From the NCBI GenBank assembly GCA_009937505.1, contig JAACFJ010000012.1:1-64000 (forward strand): 64,000 bases of DNA, read 5' to 3'. This stretch comes from Gammaproteobacteria bacterium (lineage in GTDB: Bacteria; Pseudomonadota; Gammaproteobacteria; Steroidobacterales; Woeseiaceae). Within the stretch, counting starts at the first letter, position 1; each line of letters opens with the position of its first letter. The notes beneath the pieces are model-generated. The model was not told where the DNA came from. It did no database searches and saw nothing but the letters and a program-made list of their open reading frames with translations. Both the position numbers and the translations under genes were made by a program. This document shows positions 1 through 8,246 of the stretch, piece after piece.

Positions 1-2
1 AA

Positions 3-293
3 TCGGAATCGGTCATCATCGACCCGGCCAAGGCCAGCTGCGCCCCGACGGCACGACAGCAACAGGTATTTGCCAGTCTCGACGCTATCGAGGATGCGAA
101 CCGGGATAAGGAAAACTGGAAGGCGCCGGAAATCAAAGATACCGGCACCGGCGTTACACTGGCCTCGCATCAGGAGCGGCTCGCGCGCCTGCCCGATTGC
201 GGTGAAGAAGGCGTCGTCGCGCCCTGCAAGGTCGGCGAGATCATCATCGAAGCTGGCGACACCGAGTCCGTCGACGTCTGGCGTCGCAACTGA
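3..293 (+). CDS. C-terminal end of an unrecognised protein (5' partial)
   Basis: An open frame runs in from the left edge and stops with TGA at 291-293, giving the last 96 residues of a protein. The piece is charged, has three cysteines and ends in a beta-rich stretch (GEIIIEAGDTESVDVW). There is no membrane segment or recognisable motif. I do not recognise the family. It is on the opposite strand to the next gene, and the two genes converge on the hairpin at 304-327. Confidence 0.6.
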   Translation, partial: SESVIIDPAKASCAPTARQQQVFASLDAIEDANRDKENWKAPEIKDTGTGVTLASHQERLARLPDCGEEGVVAPCKVGEIIIEAGDTESVDVWRRN

Positions 294-303
294 GCCGGAA
301 ACG

Positions 304-327
304 AAAAAGGCCTGCTTGGCGGGCCTT
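304..327 (-). terminator. Intrinsic terminator, best oriented for the minus strand
   Basis: A 9-bp stem (AAGGCCTGC at 307-315 with GCGGGCCTT at 319-327, one G-T pair, TTG loop) is flanked on the left by AAAAA at 304-308. Read on the minus strand this is a GC-rich hairpin running into a T tract, so it should end transcripts of the DUF6065 gene about 115 bases upstream. Read on the plus strand it lacks a T run, but it may also serve the partial gene at the left edge. Confidence 0.7.
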
Positions 328-440
328 ACTTGTCAGTTCGGACCTGGCCGGTTTCGAGCCGGGCAACTTCGGATTGCCGACGCGCGTCCGCGGAATCGTG
401 ACACGCAGCAAGCAGGTCGCCGATTGTCCGTGCGCCTGCT

Positions 441-1181
441 TCAGCCACGCCTGAACTCCTTCATCTGTATCTTGGTTTCGTGTCCTGCAAACGTGTTTCC
501 GGAGGTGTCCTCGCCCTTCATGTACGATCGTTGCCAACCCTTCTTCGCGGCGTCGGATCCGGAGACCTTCAGTTCTTCGTTGAATCGCAGGCGCTGCTCG
601 CGCCAGTCGACATACTGCCTGTAGAGCTTCGGGTTTTCATTCAGGTTCTTTATCGTGGCGTCGAACTTGCGGGCATAGTGCCGTGGGTAAGGAAGAATCG
701 TGCAGAACGGCTCACCTTCCTCGAAGGTTACCTTGTGGCGTTTTCGCGTGAACTGCCAGTTCATCGTGAACGAGTAGGGCGCCCAGTCGGTCTCTATCAG
801 ACCCTCGAGTGCGGCGATACCGTCTTTCGGCCTGTTGGCGGGACCCTTCACGTACAGGTTGTGTGACTTCGAGGTGCGGAAAAGGTAGCCGGGCGTGAAT
901 GTGAGTACCCCGTGTCCGAAATGGGAACCGATCAGCGGCGAAGGTTCGCCATGGAAGCGGATCTTGATGGCATCCAGGCCATCCTTGCCGTTCCAGCTTG
1001 CGGTGAACGGGACGGGGTTCAGCAGCTCCCATCCCACCTGGTTCGCGATTGCGAGCGGCAGGCATCGATAGCCGAATCGCTCGGGTAATTCCTCGATCCA
1101 GCTGCGCGCTCTCTGCGCGGTACGCAGCGAAACAGGCTGCTCGATAGCTTCGTAGGCTGTGATCTGGAGTTTGTCCTTCAA
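441..1181 (-). CDS. DUF6065 family protein
   Basis: 246-residue soluble protein matching, from memory, the DUF6065 family: an N-terminal YEAIEQP-like segment, a PLAIANQVGWELLNPV segment near residues 42-57, a HFGHGVLTFTPGYLFRT core near 87-103 and a C-terminal KGEDTSG motif. The biochemical role of the family is unknown, and relatives often sit near secondary-metabolite or oxygenase-type genes. There is no signal peptide or membrane helix. The start is a TTG codon with GGAG about 9 bases upstream (in GGAGACAAGACT). The gene is transcribed alone, divergent from the cytochrome-like lipoprotein and convergent with the left-edge gene. Confidence 0.75.
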   Translation of the reverse strand: MKDKLQITAYEAIEQPVSLRTAQRARSWIEELPERFGYRCLPLAIANQVGWELLNPVPFTASWNGKDGLDAIKIRFHGEPSPLIGSHFGHGVLTFTPGYLFRTSKSHNLYVKGPANRPKDGIAALEGLIETDWAPYSFTMNWQFTRKRHKVTFEEGEPFCTILPYPRHYARKFDATIKNLNENPKLYRQYVDWREQRLRFNEELKVSGSDAAKKGWQRSYMKGEDTSGNTFAGHETKIQMKEFRRG

Positions 1182-1342
1182 GTCTTGTCTCCGAGTGTCC
1201 GTCGAACCTTGCGACGTGTCCCGATTTCCGCTTTCGGCCGCAGATCGTCTGCATTCTGCGACAACAGGAGTGTGACGGGTTTCGCGTTTTGCAGTCTTCG
1301 AAACGATACCATCGGACGGCGGGTAAGGGAGCTTCCGGTTTC

Positions 1343-2574
1343 ATGGATTTCGTTAAGGCACAAAATGTGATTTCGAGAGTGGCGCGGCTGCTGATGGTCG
1401 TCGTAGCTGCGGCGGCTGCCGTCACGGGCTGTGACGTCGAAACGTATGATGATGCCGTTTCTCGAATTCCCGAGACATCCGCTCCGCCGCCACCGGCCTC
1501 GCCGCCACCACCACCTCCGCCGCCTCCGCCGCCTCCGCCTCCTGCGGCGGGCTTTGGGCCGAATTTCTCGGAGATTCAGGAAAGTGTATTCGACCGGGAG
1601 TGTGTCGGCTGTCATTCCGGGGCGGGCGCCTCCGGCGGACTGAATCTGGAGGCCGCGAGCAGTTACGCGATGCTTGTCGATGTCCCCAGCAACGGCAACC
1701 CCGGAATCGATCGCGTAGAGCCCGGTCAGCCGAACAACAGCAGATGCCGCCCGGCGCGCCTCTGCCACCGTCCGAGATCGACGTGATCCGGCAGTGGATC
1801 ACGGACGGCGCCATCGACGATACCGTGGTCCCGCCGCAGGCGCCGATCACGGTTACGTCATTGTCACCGATGCCAAATGCGGCACTGACGGCGCCGCCCA
1901 CGACTATCGTGGCGGGCTTCAGTCGCGAGCTCGATCAGACCTCGATCGGGACCATGACGTTCACGTTGACCGGCAGCGGCGGTGACGGAGACTTTACCGA
2001 CGGGGACGAAGTTCCGATCATGCCGGCCGCCGTCACCATTGGCGCAAATCCGATGAGCGCGGTCATGGACCTGACCGGAGTCACAATGAACGACGATACC
2101 TATCGTGTGACACTGGTCGGCAGCGGCAGCCCTGCGATCATGGACCTCGATGGCAATCTCCTCGACGGCGAATACATGAACCGCTTCCCGACGGGCAACG
2201 GTATTGCCGGCGGCGACTTCATGGTGCAGTTCACGCTTACGACGCCGGTGGTGGTCGGCGCCACGCTGGACGAGATCCAGGCCGCCATATTCACACCGAC
2301 CTGCGCCACCTCGAACTGCCATACTGGCGCCAACCCTTCCGGTGGTCTGGATCTCAGCGACGCGGACACGAGCCACACGGCTCTCTTCAACGTCGCAAGC
2401 ATTGGGGACCCGACCATATTGAGGGTTGCGCCCGGCCTGCCAAACGACAGCTACCTGGTCCAGAAACTCGAGGGAACGGCTGGGGGAGCGCAAATGCCGC
2501 TTGGCGGAGCGCCACTCGACGCGACAGAGATCGCCGCCATCCGCCAGTGGATAACAAACGGAGCGGTTCGCTAG
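1343..2574 (+). pseudogene. Cytochrome-like, Ig-domain lipoprotein, frameshifted by an internal deletion near 1740
   Basis: The start at 1343 gives a lipoprotein signal ending in the lipobox VTGC, followed by a long run of prolines. A CVGCH heme-type motif comes next, in a repeat module that reads GGLNLEAASSYAMLVDV and RVEPGQPNNS. At about 1738-1745 the frame breaks. Reading resumes one frame over at QMPPGAPLPPSEIDVIRQWITDG, then an SbsA-like Ig domain (about 1840-2240) and a second module with CATSNCH. The second module has a SYLVQKLEG-type segment between NDS and QMPLGGAP, and this segment is absent from module one. A loss of 3n+1 bases (about 40) explains both the missing residues and the frame change. 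The intact protein was probably a secreted or outer-membrane c-type-cytochrome-like lipoprotein. Assembly error is possible. Confidence 0.7.
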
Positions 2575-2582
2575 ACGAAATC

Positions 2583-3299
2583 TCAGTCGTCGAGATGAAT
2601 ATTGACCCGGCGGTTACGGCGGCCTTTCTTCTCGACTTTGCCGATCCTTACCTTGCCGACTTCCGCCGTCGATTTCAGGTGCGTTCCACCACAGGGCTGC
2701 AGGTCCACGCCTTCTATTTCGAGCAGGCGAACTTCGCCTTTGCCGCGTGGTGGCTGTACTGACATCGTGCGCACGAGTTCCGGGTTCGCGTCGAGTTCGG
2801 CATCGTTAATCCAGCGGCAGCTGATCGGGTGATCCGCCTCCACCAGTGCCTGCATCGCCACAGCGACGGCTTCCTTGTCGACCGAGTCCTCCATGTCGAA
2901 ATCGAGGCGGCTCTTTTCCGCGGAGATGTTGCCGCCCGTGACTCCGTACTTGAGGACCGCGCCCAGGAGGTGCATCGCGGTGTGCATGCGCATGTGGCGG
3001 TATCGCCGGTCCCAGTCGAGTTCAAGGTGTACAGTGTCACCGACCTCCGGCAATGGGCTGCCGTCCTCGACCAAATGGAGTATCTCGCCCGTCTCGCCGT
3101 AACGGGTGTCTACAATGCGGGCTTCGCCTGCCGGCCAGCTCATCGATCCCGTATCGCCGGGCTGGCCACCGCCCAGCGGGTAGAAAACGGTGCGATCGAC
3201 GGCCACCGCCTGGCCTTCGACCGCCGTGACGTCGGCGTCACATTCCTTCAGATAGGAATCCTTGCGAACATGATGCCGACAGTCCGGGCAATCTGACAT
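2583..3299 (-). CDS. AlaX-type alanyl-tRNA editing protein
   Basis: Free-standing tRNA editing domain (238 residues) homologous to the editing half of alanyl-tRNA synthetase. It hydrolyses Ser- or Gly-mischarged tRNA(Ala). The zinc ligands are visible: H106 and H110 in HTAMH, and C203 and H207 in CGGTH. The YPLGGGQPGDTG segment near residues 40-51 is the typical N-terminal beta-barrel signature. The start at 3299 (MSDCPDC) is preferred over an in-frame GTG at 3356, because the family begins close to this point. An unusual CPDC pair lies right at the N-terminus. The gene lies alone, divergent from the lipoprotein at 3449. Family assignment is firm, substrate preference is not. Confidence 0.88.
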   Translation of the reverse strand: MSDCPDCRHHVRKDSYLKECDADVTAVEGQAVAVDRTVFYPLGGGQPGDTGSMSWPAGEARIVDTRYGETGEILHLVEDGSPLPEVGDTVHLELDWDRRYRHMRMHTAMHLLGAVLKYGVTGGNISAEKSRLDFDMEDSVDKEAVAVAMQALVEADHPISCRWINDAELDANPELVRTMSVQPPRGKGEVRLLEIEGVDLQPCGGTHLKSTAEVGKVRIGKVEKKGRRNRRVNIHLDD

Positions 3300-3448
3300 A
3301 ACGTCGTGAGGCGGGCAAGCCGGGCGGGAATTTCGCGAAGTCACGACGCCGCGCACAGAACTCGCTTGACGAATCCAGTAAAAGCGAGTGAATACCCCGG
3401 GCAGGTCTGCTGGCGCCGCCCGGAAGTCAGGAATTGGAGAGGAACCGG

Positions 3449-4448
3449 GTGTACGGAAACGCCACTAAAATTACGGGCGCGCTGCGTCTTGCTACGGTGG
3501 CGGCACTGCTCCTGCTGCACGGTTGTGCGCTGCTCGGGCCGGAGCCGGAGCCTGTCGAGCCGGTACCCGAAGTCGTCGAAGCGCCGGAGCCGGTCGTCGA
3601 AGTTCCGGAACCCGAGCCCGAGCCCGAACCGCCTGTGGTCAAGCCCGCGCCGCCTCCGCGACAGGTCGCCGTAGTCCTGAGCAGTCGGCAGGAGGCGTAC
3701 GAGGCCGTCGCCAATGAACTGAGCGAGCGGCTCGACAACGTCGCCATCTACGACCTGGGCGATCGCAGCCAGCCTCCGGTGGTGGCATTTCGCCAGATAA
3801 ACGACTCCAGGACGGATGCAGTCGTTGGCGCAGGTGCCGGTTGTCTTCAGCCAGGTTTTCAACTACCAGGATCACGGTCTCATAACCGAGACCAGCCGCG
3901 GTGTCTCGGCTCTACCGCCGCTCGACGCCCACCTCGCCGCGTGGAAGAAACTCGATCCGACCCTCGCACGTGTGGGCCTGATCGTCGGTGCCGGGCACGA
4001 ATCGCTGCGGACGGAGGCTGAAATTGCCGCCCAGAATCACGGCGTGGAACTTCGCATCCAGGAGGCCGGATCTGACCAGGAGACCCTTTATCACTTCAAG
4101 CGCATAATTCACGAAATCGATGGTTTCTGGCTGTTTCCGGACAACCGGATACTCAGTCCGCGCGTGCTGACGGAGATTCTGCAGCAGGCAAACCGTCGGC
4201 ACGTGCCGGTAGCGGTATCGAACGAGGCGATGTTGCAGCTGGGCGCGGCGATCAGCGTGTCCACCATCCCGTCTGACATCGCGGCAACCATTGTGCAGGT
4301 CCTCGAGCGCATACGTGCGGGCGAGATCGACACGGTGCCGCCAATGACTCAACTATCGGAGGTGCGAGTCCTAACGAATGATGCCCTGATGAAGCCCGAG
4401 GTGGCGGCGGGCACTGCAGAGTCCGGCGGGAAGGGCGGATCGCAATGA
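3449..4448 (+). pseudogene. ABC-type substrate-binding lipoprotein (TrpX-like), frameshifted near 3820
   Basis: GTG at 3449 follows GGAGAGG by 6 bases and opens a lipoprotein signal ending in LLLLHGC, then a Glu-Pro repeat linker. The periplasmic domain starts at RQVAVVLSSRQEAYEAVANEL and stays in frame to SRTDAVV. Near 3815-3830 the frame changes. The remainder resumes as QSLAQVPVVFSQVFNYQDHGL and continues to 4448 with the features of PF04392-type binding proteins. About eight residues expected between DAVV and AQSL (the usual AVG-type loop) are missing, so a 3n+2-base deletion is likely, perhaps between GCAGTCGTT-like repeats. The end overlaps the GGDEF/EAL gene by ATGA, so the pair is an operon and the protein was probably the sensory partner. 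Confidence 0.7.
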
Positions 4449-6643
4449 AACAGGCGATGGTGATCATCACGGCATTCGTCGCAAGATTCCTGCAGCGGTT
4501 TCGACTGCCGAGCAGCAAGCGAGTCCTGGTCCATGAGATTCTCTGGATCCAGATTCTGAGCGCCGGCATTGTCGGCGCGTTCGCGATCGGTGCGCTTTAC
4601 TGGGGTGGGCAATGGGTATTGCAAGACAATTACAGTCGCTGGGCACTGCAGTGGACGGAGGAACTTAATGAACTCGGTTCTCCCCTGTACCTGAGCGATG
4701 ACAGTGAAGCGCTTTTGCGGCTGGAAAGCTTCGTTAAGAGATACCCGGAAATCGGCCGCGTCGCCTATTTCCGGCCGGATGGTGCGCCGCTGTTTTCGAT
4801 CGATGGCGACGCCAAGCTGGAGCCGCCAGGCCGTCTCTCAGAGTCAATGCTCGAGGAAGCCAGGGCGCTTGTCGGCAGCGATCAGCCGTACTTGCTACAA
4901 AGCAGTATCTTGAATCCACGGCAATTCGAGATCATGGCGCCGGTCTGGACCGAGTCGCTTGCCGACGATGGCCTGTTTGCATTCGACCCTGCTGTCGCGC
5001 TGACGGAAAGCAAGACCGAACTAATTGGTTTTGTCGGCATGCACCTCGACTTCATCATCTTTCACGACCGACTGCTCGCCAATATAAAAGTCGCGATTAT
5101 GATCTTGCTCGTGCTGTTGACCGCATTTGCTCTATACGGTCGGCGGGTTCTGCGGCGGGCGCTCGCGTCGATCTCGGATCTGCAGGATCCCATCCAGGAA
5201 CTCGCCCGCGGAAATCTGAAGGTCAAGTTCGAACCGGCGGAACACCGCGAAATTTCCGATATCGTGGAGGCATTGGAAACGACGGCCACTGCCTTGAGCG
5301 AGCGTGACGCAATGCTCATGGAGCTGGCGAATCACGACAACCTGACGGGACTCTTCAACCGGCGCCGCTTCATGGAGGAACTCAACGTTGAACTGGCCAA
5401 TATCGCAGTGCACGAGCACAGCAGCGCACTGTTCTTCATTGACCTCGACCAGTTCAAGTACGTCAACGACACCTGTGGCCATCACGCGGGAGACCGCCTG
5501 ATCCGCAAGGTCGCAGACGAGCTCATACGTAGCGTTAGCGAGAACGACATTGTCGCGCGCTTTGGCGGCGACGAGTTTGTCATTCTGCACTGCGGCACCG
5601 ATGAGAGATCCGTACGCGATATGGCCGAGAGCATACTTTCCAATATGCGGCGGCTTGCGCACGTCGAAGACGAGCGGGTATTCCACATTCACTGCAGCAT
5701 AGGCGTCACGATGATCGACCGGGCGAAGGCGAATCCCGACGAGATCATTGCAGAAGCCGATATTGCGTGTCGCGAGGCCAAGTCTGCGGGACGCAACCGC
5801 ATGCAGTTTTTCGAGAAGTCCTCGCATTTCGTCGAACGGGCATCGTCGGACGTGGGGTGGATGAACAGATTGCGCAATGCGGTTGATGCCGACAGTTTCG
5901 AACTGCGATTCCAGCCCATCAACCAGATTGATTCAGGCGCTACGAAACATCATGAAGTACTGCTGCGGCTGCGAGGCGATGACGGCAAGCTTTTGAGCCC
6001 CGATGCATTTCTGCCGTCAGCAGTTCGTTTCGGCCTGATGTCGGAGATCGACTTATGGGCTATCCGACATTCGGCCGAGGCGTATGCGGAGTACGTTGAG
6101 GAAAGTCCGCAACTCAGGCTGTCGATCAACCTGTCAGCAAACGCCTTTGAAAGCGACAACCTGTCGGAGTATGTCGCGTCGGTTTTCGCAGAGCATGGAG
6201 TTCCGGCGAACCGCATCATTTTCGAGATCACCGAGAGCCTGGCCGTAAGGCGGCCGCGGCACGTAGAACTGCAAATTGACGCTCTGCGGGAGATGGGCTG
6301 TAAGCTGGCGCTCGACGATTTCGGCACCGGATACAGCTCCTTCAGCTATCTGCAAAAGCTGCATTTCGATTTCATCAAGATCGACGGCTCGTTCGTCCAC
6401 GATATCCTGAACAACCCTGTTGACCAGAAGATGATCAAGCTCATCGCAGAGGTCGGGCGTGAGGCGAATATGCAGACCGTCGCCGAGTACGTGCAGGACG
6501 CAGAGTCGCTGGAGCTCCTTGGCGAACTCGGCGTCGATCTCGCACAGGGCTTTTTTGTCGGCCGGCCAACGAGGCGTCCGCTCTACAAGTCGACCCCGAT
6601 CTCGCTCAGTTCCCGGCGCAACCGGCGTACGTGGCAAAACTGA
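4445..6643 (+). CDS. Membrane GGDEF-EAL c-di-GMP synthase/phosphodiesterase
   Basis: 732-residue inner-membrane protein. TM1 is about 33-55, then a periplasmic sensor region to about 213, TM2 about 214-232, a HAMP-like linker (about 233-286), GGDEF and EAL. The GGDEF signature is intact (FGGDEF, 373-378), as are DNLTGLFNRR and DLDQFKYVND, so cyclase activity is expected. In the EAL domain the signature reads EVL instead of EAL. The other metal and substrate motifs (ITES, LDDFGTGYSS, KIDGSFV, TVAEYVQ) look complete, so hydrolysis is also plausible. Translation is coupled to the upstream binding lipoprotein by a 4-base overlap. That partner is frameshifted here, so the enzyme may have lost its input. 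Confidence 0.92.
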   Translation: MKQAMVIITAFVARFLQRFRLPSSKRVLVHEILWIQILSAGIVGAFAIGALYWGGQWVLQDNYSRWALQWTEELNELGSPLYLSDDSEALLRLESFVKRYPEIGRVAYFRPDGAPLFSIDGDAKLEPPGRLSESMLEEARALVGSDQPYLLQSSILNPRQFEIMAPVWTESLADDGLFAFDPAVALTESKTELIGFVGMHLDFIIFHDRLLANIKVAIMILLVLLTAFALYGRRVLRRALASISDLQDPIQELARGNLKVKFEPAEHREISDIVEALETTATALSERDAMLMELANHDNLTGLFNRRRFMEELNVELANIAVHEHSSALFFIDLDQFKYVNDTCGHHAGDRLIRKVADELIRSVSENDIVARFGGDEFVILHCGTDERSVRDMAESILSNMRRLAHVEDERVFHIHCSIGVTMIDRAKANPDEIIAEADIACREAKSAGRNRMQFFEKSSHFVERASSDVGWMNRLRNAVDADSFELRFQPINQIDSGATKHHEVLLRLRGDDGKLLSPDAFLPSAVRFGLMSEIDLWAIRHSAEAYAEYVEESPQLRLSINLSANAFESDNLSEYVASVFAEHGVPANRIIFEITESLAVRRPRHVELQIDALREMGCKLALDDFGTGYSSFSYLQKLHFDFIKIDGSFVHDILNNPVDQKMIKLIAEVGREANMQTVAEYVQDAESLELLGELGVDLAQGFFVGRPTRRPLYKSTPISLSSRRNRRTWQN

Positions 6644-6902
6644 TATCGCGACGCAGAAATCCATAGACGTCGATCTTCCCGACGCATTGCGCAACCACTC
6701 CAGAGAGACGTCGGCATCGCCGACGCGCTTGCTACAACTGCCAGAGAACGGCAGATTCCCGAGAACGATCAGACGCCCGTAGCAGGAGTGTGGCAGCAGG
6801 TAACGTTCCGACGAACGGCCGGAATCGGCCGACGAATGACATTAACAGCGTCCGGCCGAGGATCTACTATGGTGTCGAAGGGAATCACAGCAGGACGAGA
6901 TT

Positions 6903-7106
6903 ATGACAATCGACAGAATTACGGCAGAGTCGGCCCCGAATGGAAACGCGCACAACCCCGATTCGGACGCCGGTGATACTCCGGCTATCCCGCGACAACA
7001 GTTAGACCTGCTGGCGCTCGAAATCGAGGATGACGATCTGGGTAGCGATCCGTATAACCGCACGGGACAGTTCTATCTGGCCGAGTTGAAAAAACGGGAC
7101 CAGTAA
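6903..7106 (+). CDS. Small acidic orphan protein (67 aa)
   Basis: Short protein starting with ATG after AGGACGAGA. It is rich in Asp, Asn and Pro in the first 40 residues, then has a conserved-looking C-terminal part (LDLLALEIEDDDLGSDPYNRTGQF followed by YLAELKKRDQ in pieces). No signal peptide, membrane helix or known domain. The DPYN..G.F pattern followed by a basic tail looks like a short adaptor or regulatory peptide, but this is only an impression. The preceding 258 bases after the GGDEF/EAL gene hold no other convincing gene, only a GGCCGGAATCGGCC palindrome around 6819-6832. Confidence 0.55.
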   Translation: MTIDRITAESAPNGNAHNPDSDAGDTPAIPRQQLDLLALEIEDDDLGSDPYNRTGQFYLAELKKRDQ

Positions 7107-7213
7107 AAGATCCGCACTCTCGATCACGGCTACACACTGTTGAATCTATATGCGTTGGCTGTTGGTAAGGTAGTTAGGATCACGTATCGCGTCTTCCGTT
7201 TCGTTTCGAAAGA

Positions 7214-7627
7214 CTACCAGCGGGGACGCTCCTCACACTGAGCGTGTTGATGCAGGCGGGCGTCGTGCGTGCGAAAGTGCTCTGAAAACCAGTACTGCAA
7301 ATCGTCGGATAGCCGCTCTTCGGCGTAACGCCCTCCGGACCGAACCTGGTCCAGTATCTCTCGCAGGTCGTCCAGTAACACCTCATGGTCTTCTTTATGC
7401 TCGGCGTAAGCCATGTAGCGCGTTTCGCGCATGAACGCCTCCTCCCGATCGAAGTGCGTCGAGACGAGTGTGTAGATCTGGGTGATCCCCTCGACGATGT
7501 CCGCACGGCTGGCGCCGGCCAACATGGCTTCGTGCAGGGCATTTATTAATGCGACGAGATTTCGGTGCTCGATGTCGACTTCCTCGATACCGAGATTGAA
7601 TTCGTCCTTCCACTCGACCAGGCTCAT
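7214..7627 (-). CDS. Bacteriohemerythrin
   Basis: 137-residue single-domain hemerythrin that carries a non-heme di-iron centre and binds oxygen reversibly. The expected ligands are all present: H21, H58 and E62 (HFDREE), H77 and H81 (HKEDH), H117 and D122 (HFRTHD). The start MSLVEWKDEF is the standard beginning of the family, so I use ATG at 7627 rather than an upstream in-frame start. No membrane anchor or signalling domain is fused. The closest genes are a GGDEF/EAL enzyme and a small orphan, so a role in oxygen sensing or delivery is only a guess. The 120 bases upstream are AT-richer than the coding DNA. Confidence 0.9.
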   Translation of the reverse strand: MSLVEWKDEFNLGIEEVDIEHRNLVALINALHEAMLAGASRADIVEGITQIYTLVSTHFDREEAFMRETRYMAYAEHKEDHEVLLDDLREILDQVRSGGRYAEERLSDDLQYWFSEHFRTHDARLHQHAQCEERPRW

Positions 7628-7810
7628 TGCCCGTGCAGGTCCCGTACTATGTTTCGCGCTGCATTCGCGCAGAATAACAGGAGATGTCCCGCTACACACT
7701 TGCGAAAGTACTTTAACTTAATACGCCAACAGCAGAAACGAAAAACAGCTTGAAAAATCGAAGATACGGTTTCAAAAGAAAGAGTTGCAGCGCGCGAGAG
7801 AAGTTCTACA

Positions 7811-8168
7811 GTGAACCCTGAGGCGAAAGCCTCGAGTTAGCAAGTTCGCTTGTTGACGACCGCCCTGCTTGAAGAGGTCCGAGCCTCGTCCAGTGTCGGG
7901 GGCGGTGGACGCAAAAAAGGCGGAACCTGACGCGAAAGCGGTGAGTGAGAGCTCGCCAATGGAACGAAAGGAATGCGAAGGTGAAACTCGGAAATGAAAC
8001 CGGAGCGTTATGCCGGGTAGCCCGATATCAAGAACGTAGTCGGGTCTGAATTCGGGACGCGGGCCGCAAGGCCGGCAGACTGGGTGAAGAGTCGAGTACG
8101 CGACAAAGCAGATCTACCCACGCGTCCTCTTACGCCGAAAGCGGCCCATCGGGCCGCTTTCTTTTTTT
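7811..8168 (+). ncRNA. Candidate structured non-coding RNA of about 360 nt
   Basis: This stretch has no credible reading frame but many clean stems. They are GAGGC-GAAA-GCCTC (7820-7833), a UUCG-capped stem GCAAG-TTCG-CTTGT (about 7840-7852), ACCGCCC (7859-7865) with GGGCGGT (7900-7906) enclosing a GAGG/CCTC hairpin, CGC-GAAA-GCG (about 7931-7940), CCCGA (8021-8025) with TCGGG (about 8040-8044), GGCC-GCAA-GGCC (8062-8073), and a long-range GGACGCG (about 8055) with CGCGTCC (8121-8127). GNRA and UUCG loops in this density mark a folded RNA. It ends in a textbook intrinsic terminator. It does not match RNase P, tmRNA, 6S, 4.5S or CsrB/RsmZ as I remember them. The 5' end is not determined and may lie as far up as 7760. 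Confidence 0.55.
8138..8168 (+). terminator. Rho-independent terminator of the candidate RNA
   Basis: A perfect 10-bp stem, AAAGCGGCCC (8138-8147) and GGGCCGCTTT (8151-8160) with an ATC loop, is followed directly by C and seven T residues (8162-8168). The nearest upstream gene is on the other strand, so the terminator can only serve the non-coding transcript before it. This is the strongest sign that the transcript is real. Confidence 0.88.
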
Positions 8169-8246
8169 GCGTGTCGTAGCGGTTCTGGACAAGCTACGCA
8201 TGACCTGCGAGACTCGGCCGCCGGTACCCTGACGTGGAGTTAACCG

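Noticed and set aside
244-537. Minus-strand reading frame over the terminator region
   Set aside because: It covers the terminator and the DUF6065 3' end, has low-complexity basic composition and no ribosome site.
1730-1750. Programmed frameshift in the cytochrome-like lipoprotein
   Set aside because: No slippery heptamer is present and conserved residues are missing at the junction, which frameshifting would not cause.
7811-8168. RNase P RNA, tmRNA, 6S or CsrB/RsmZ assignment for the structured RNA
   Set aside because: The GAGGAAAGTCC core, the tRNA-like ends with a tag peptide, the open central bubble and the repeated AGGA loops of these families are not there.
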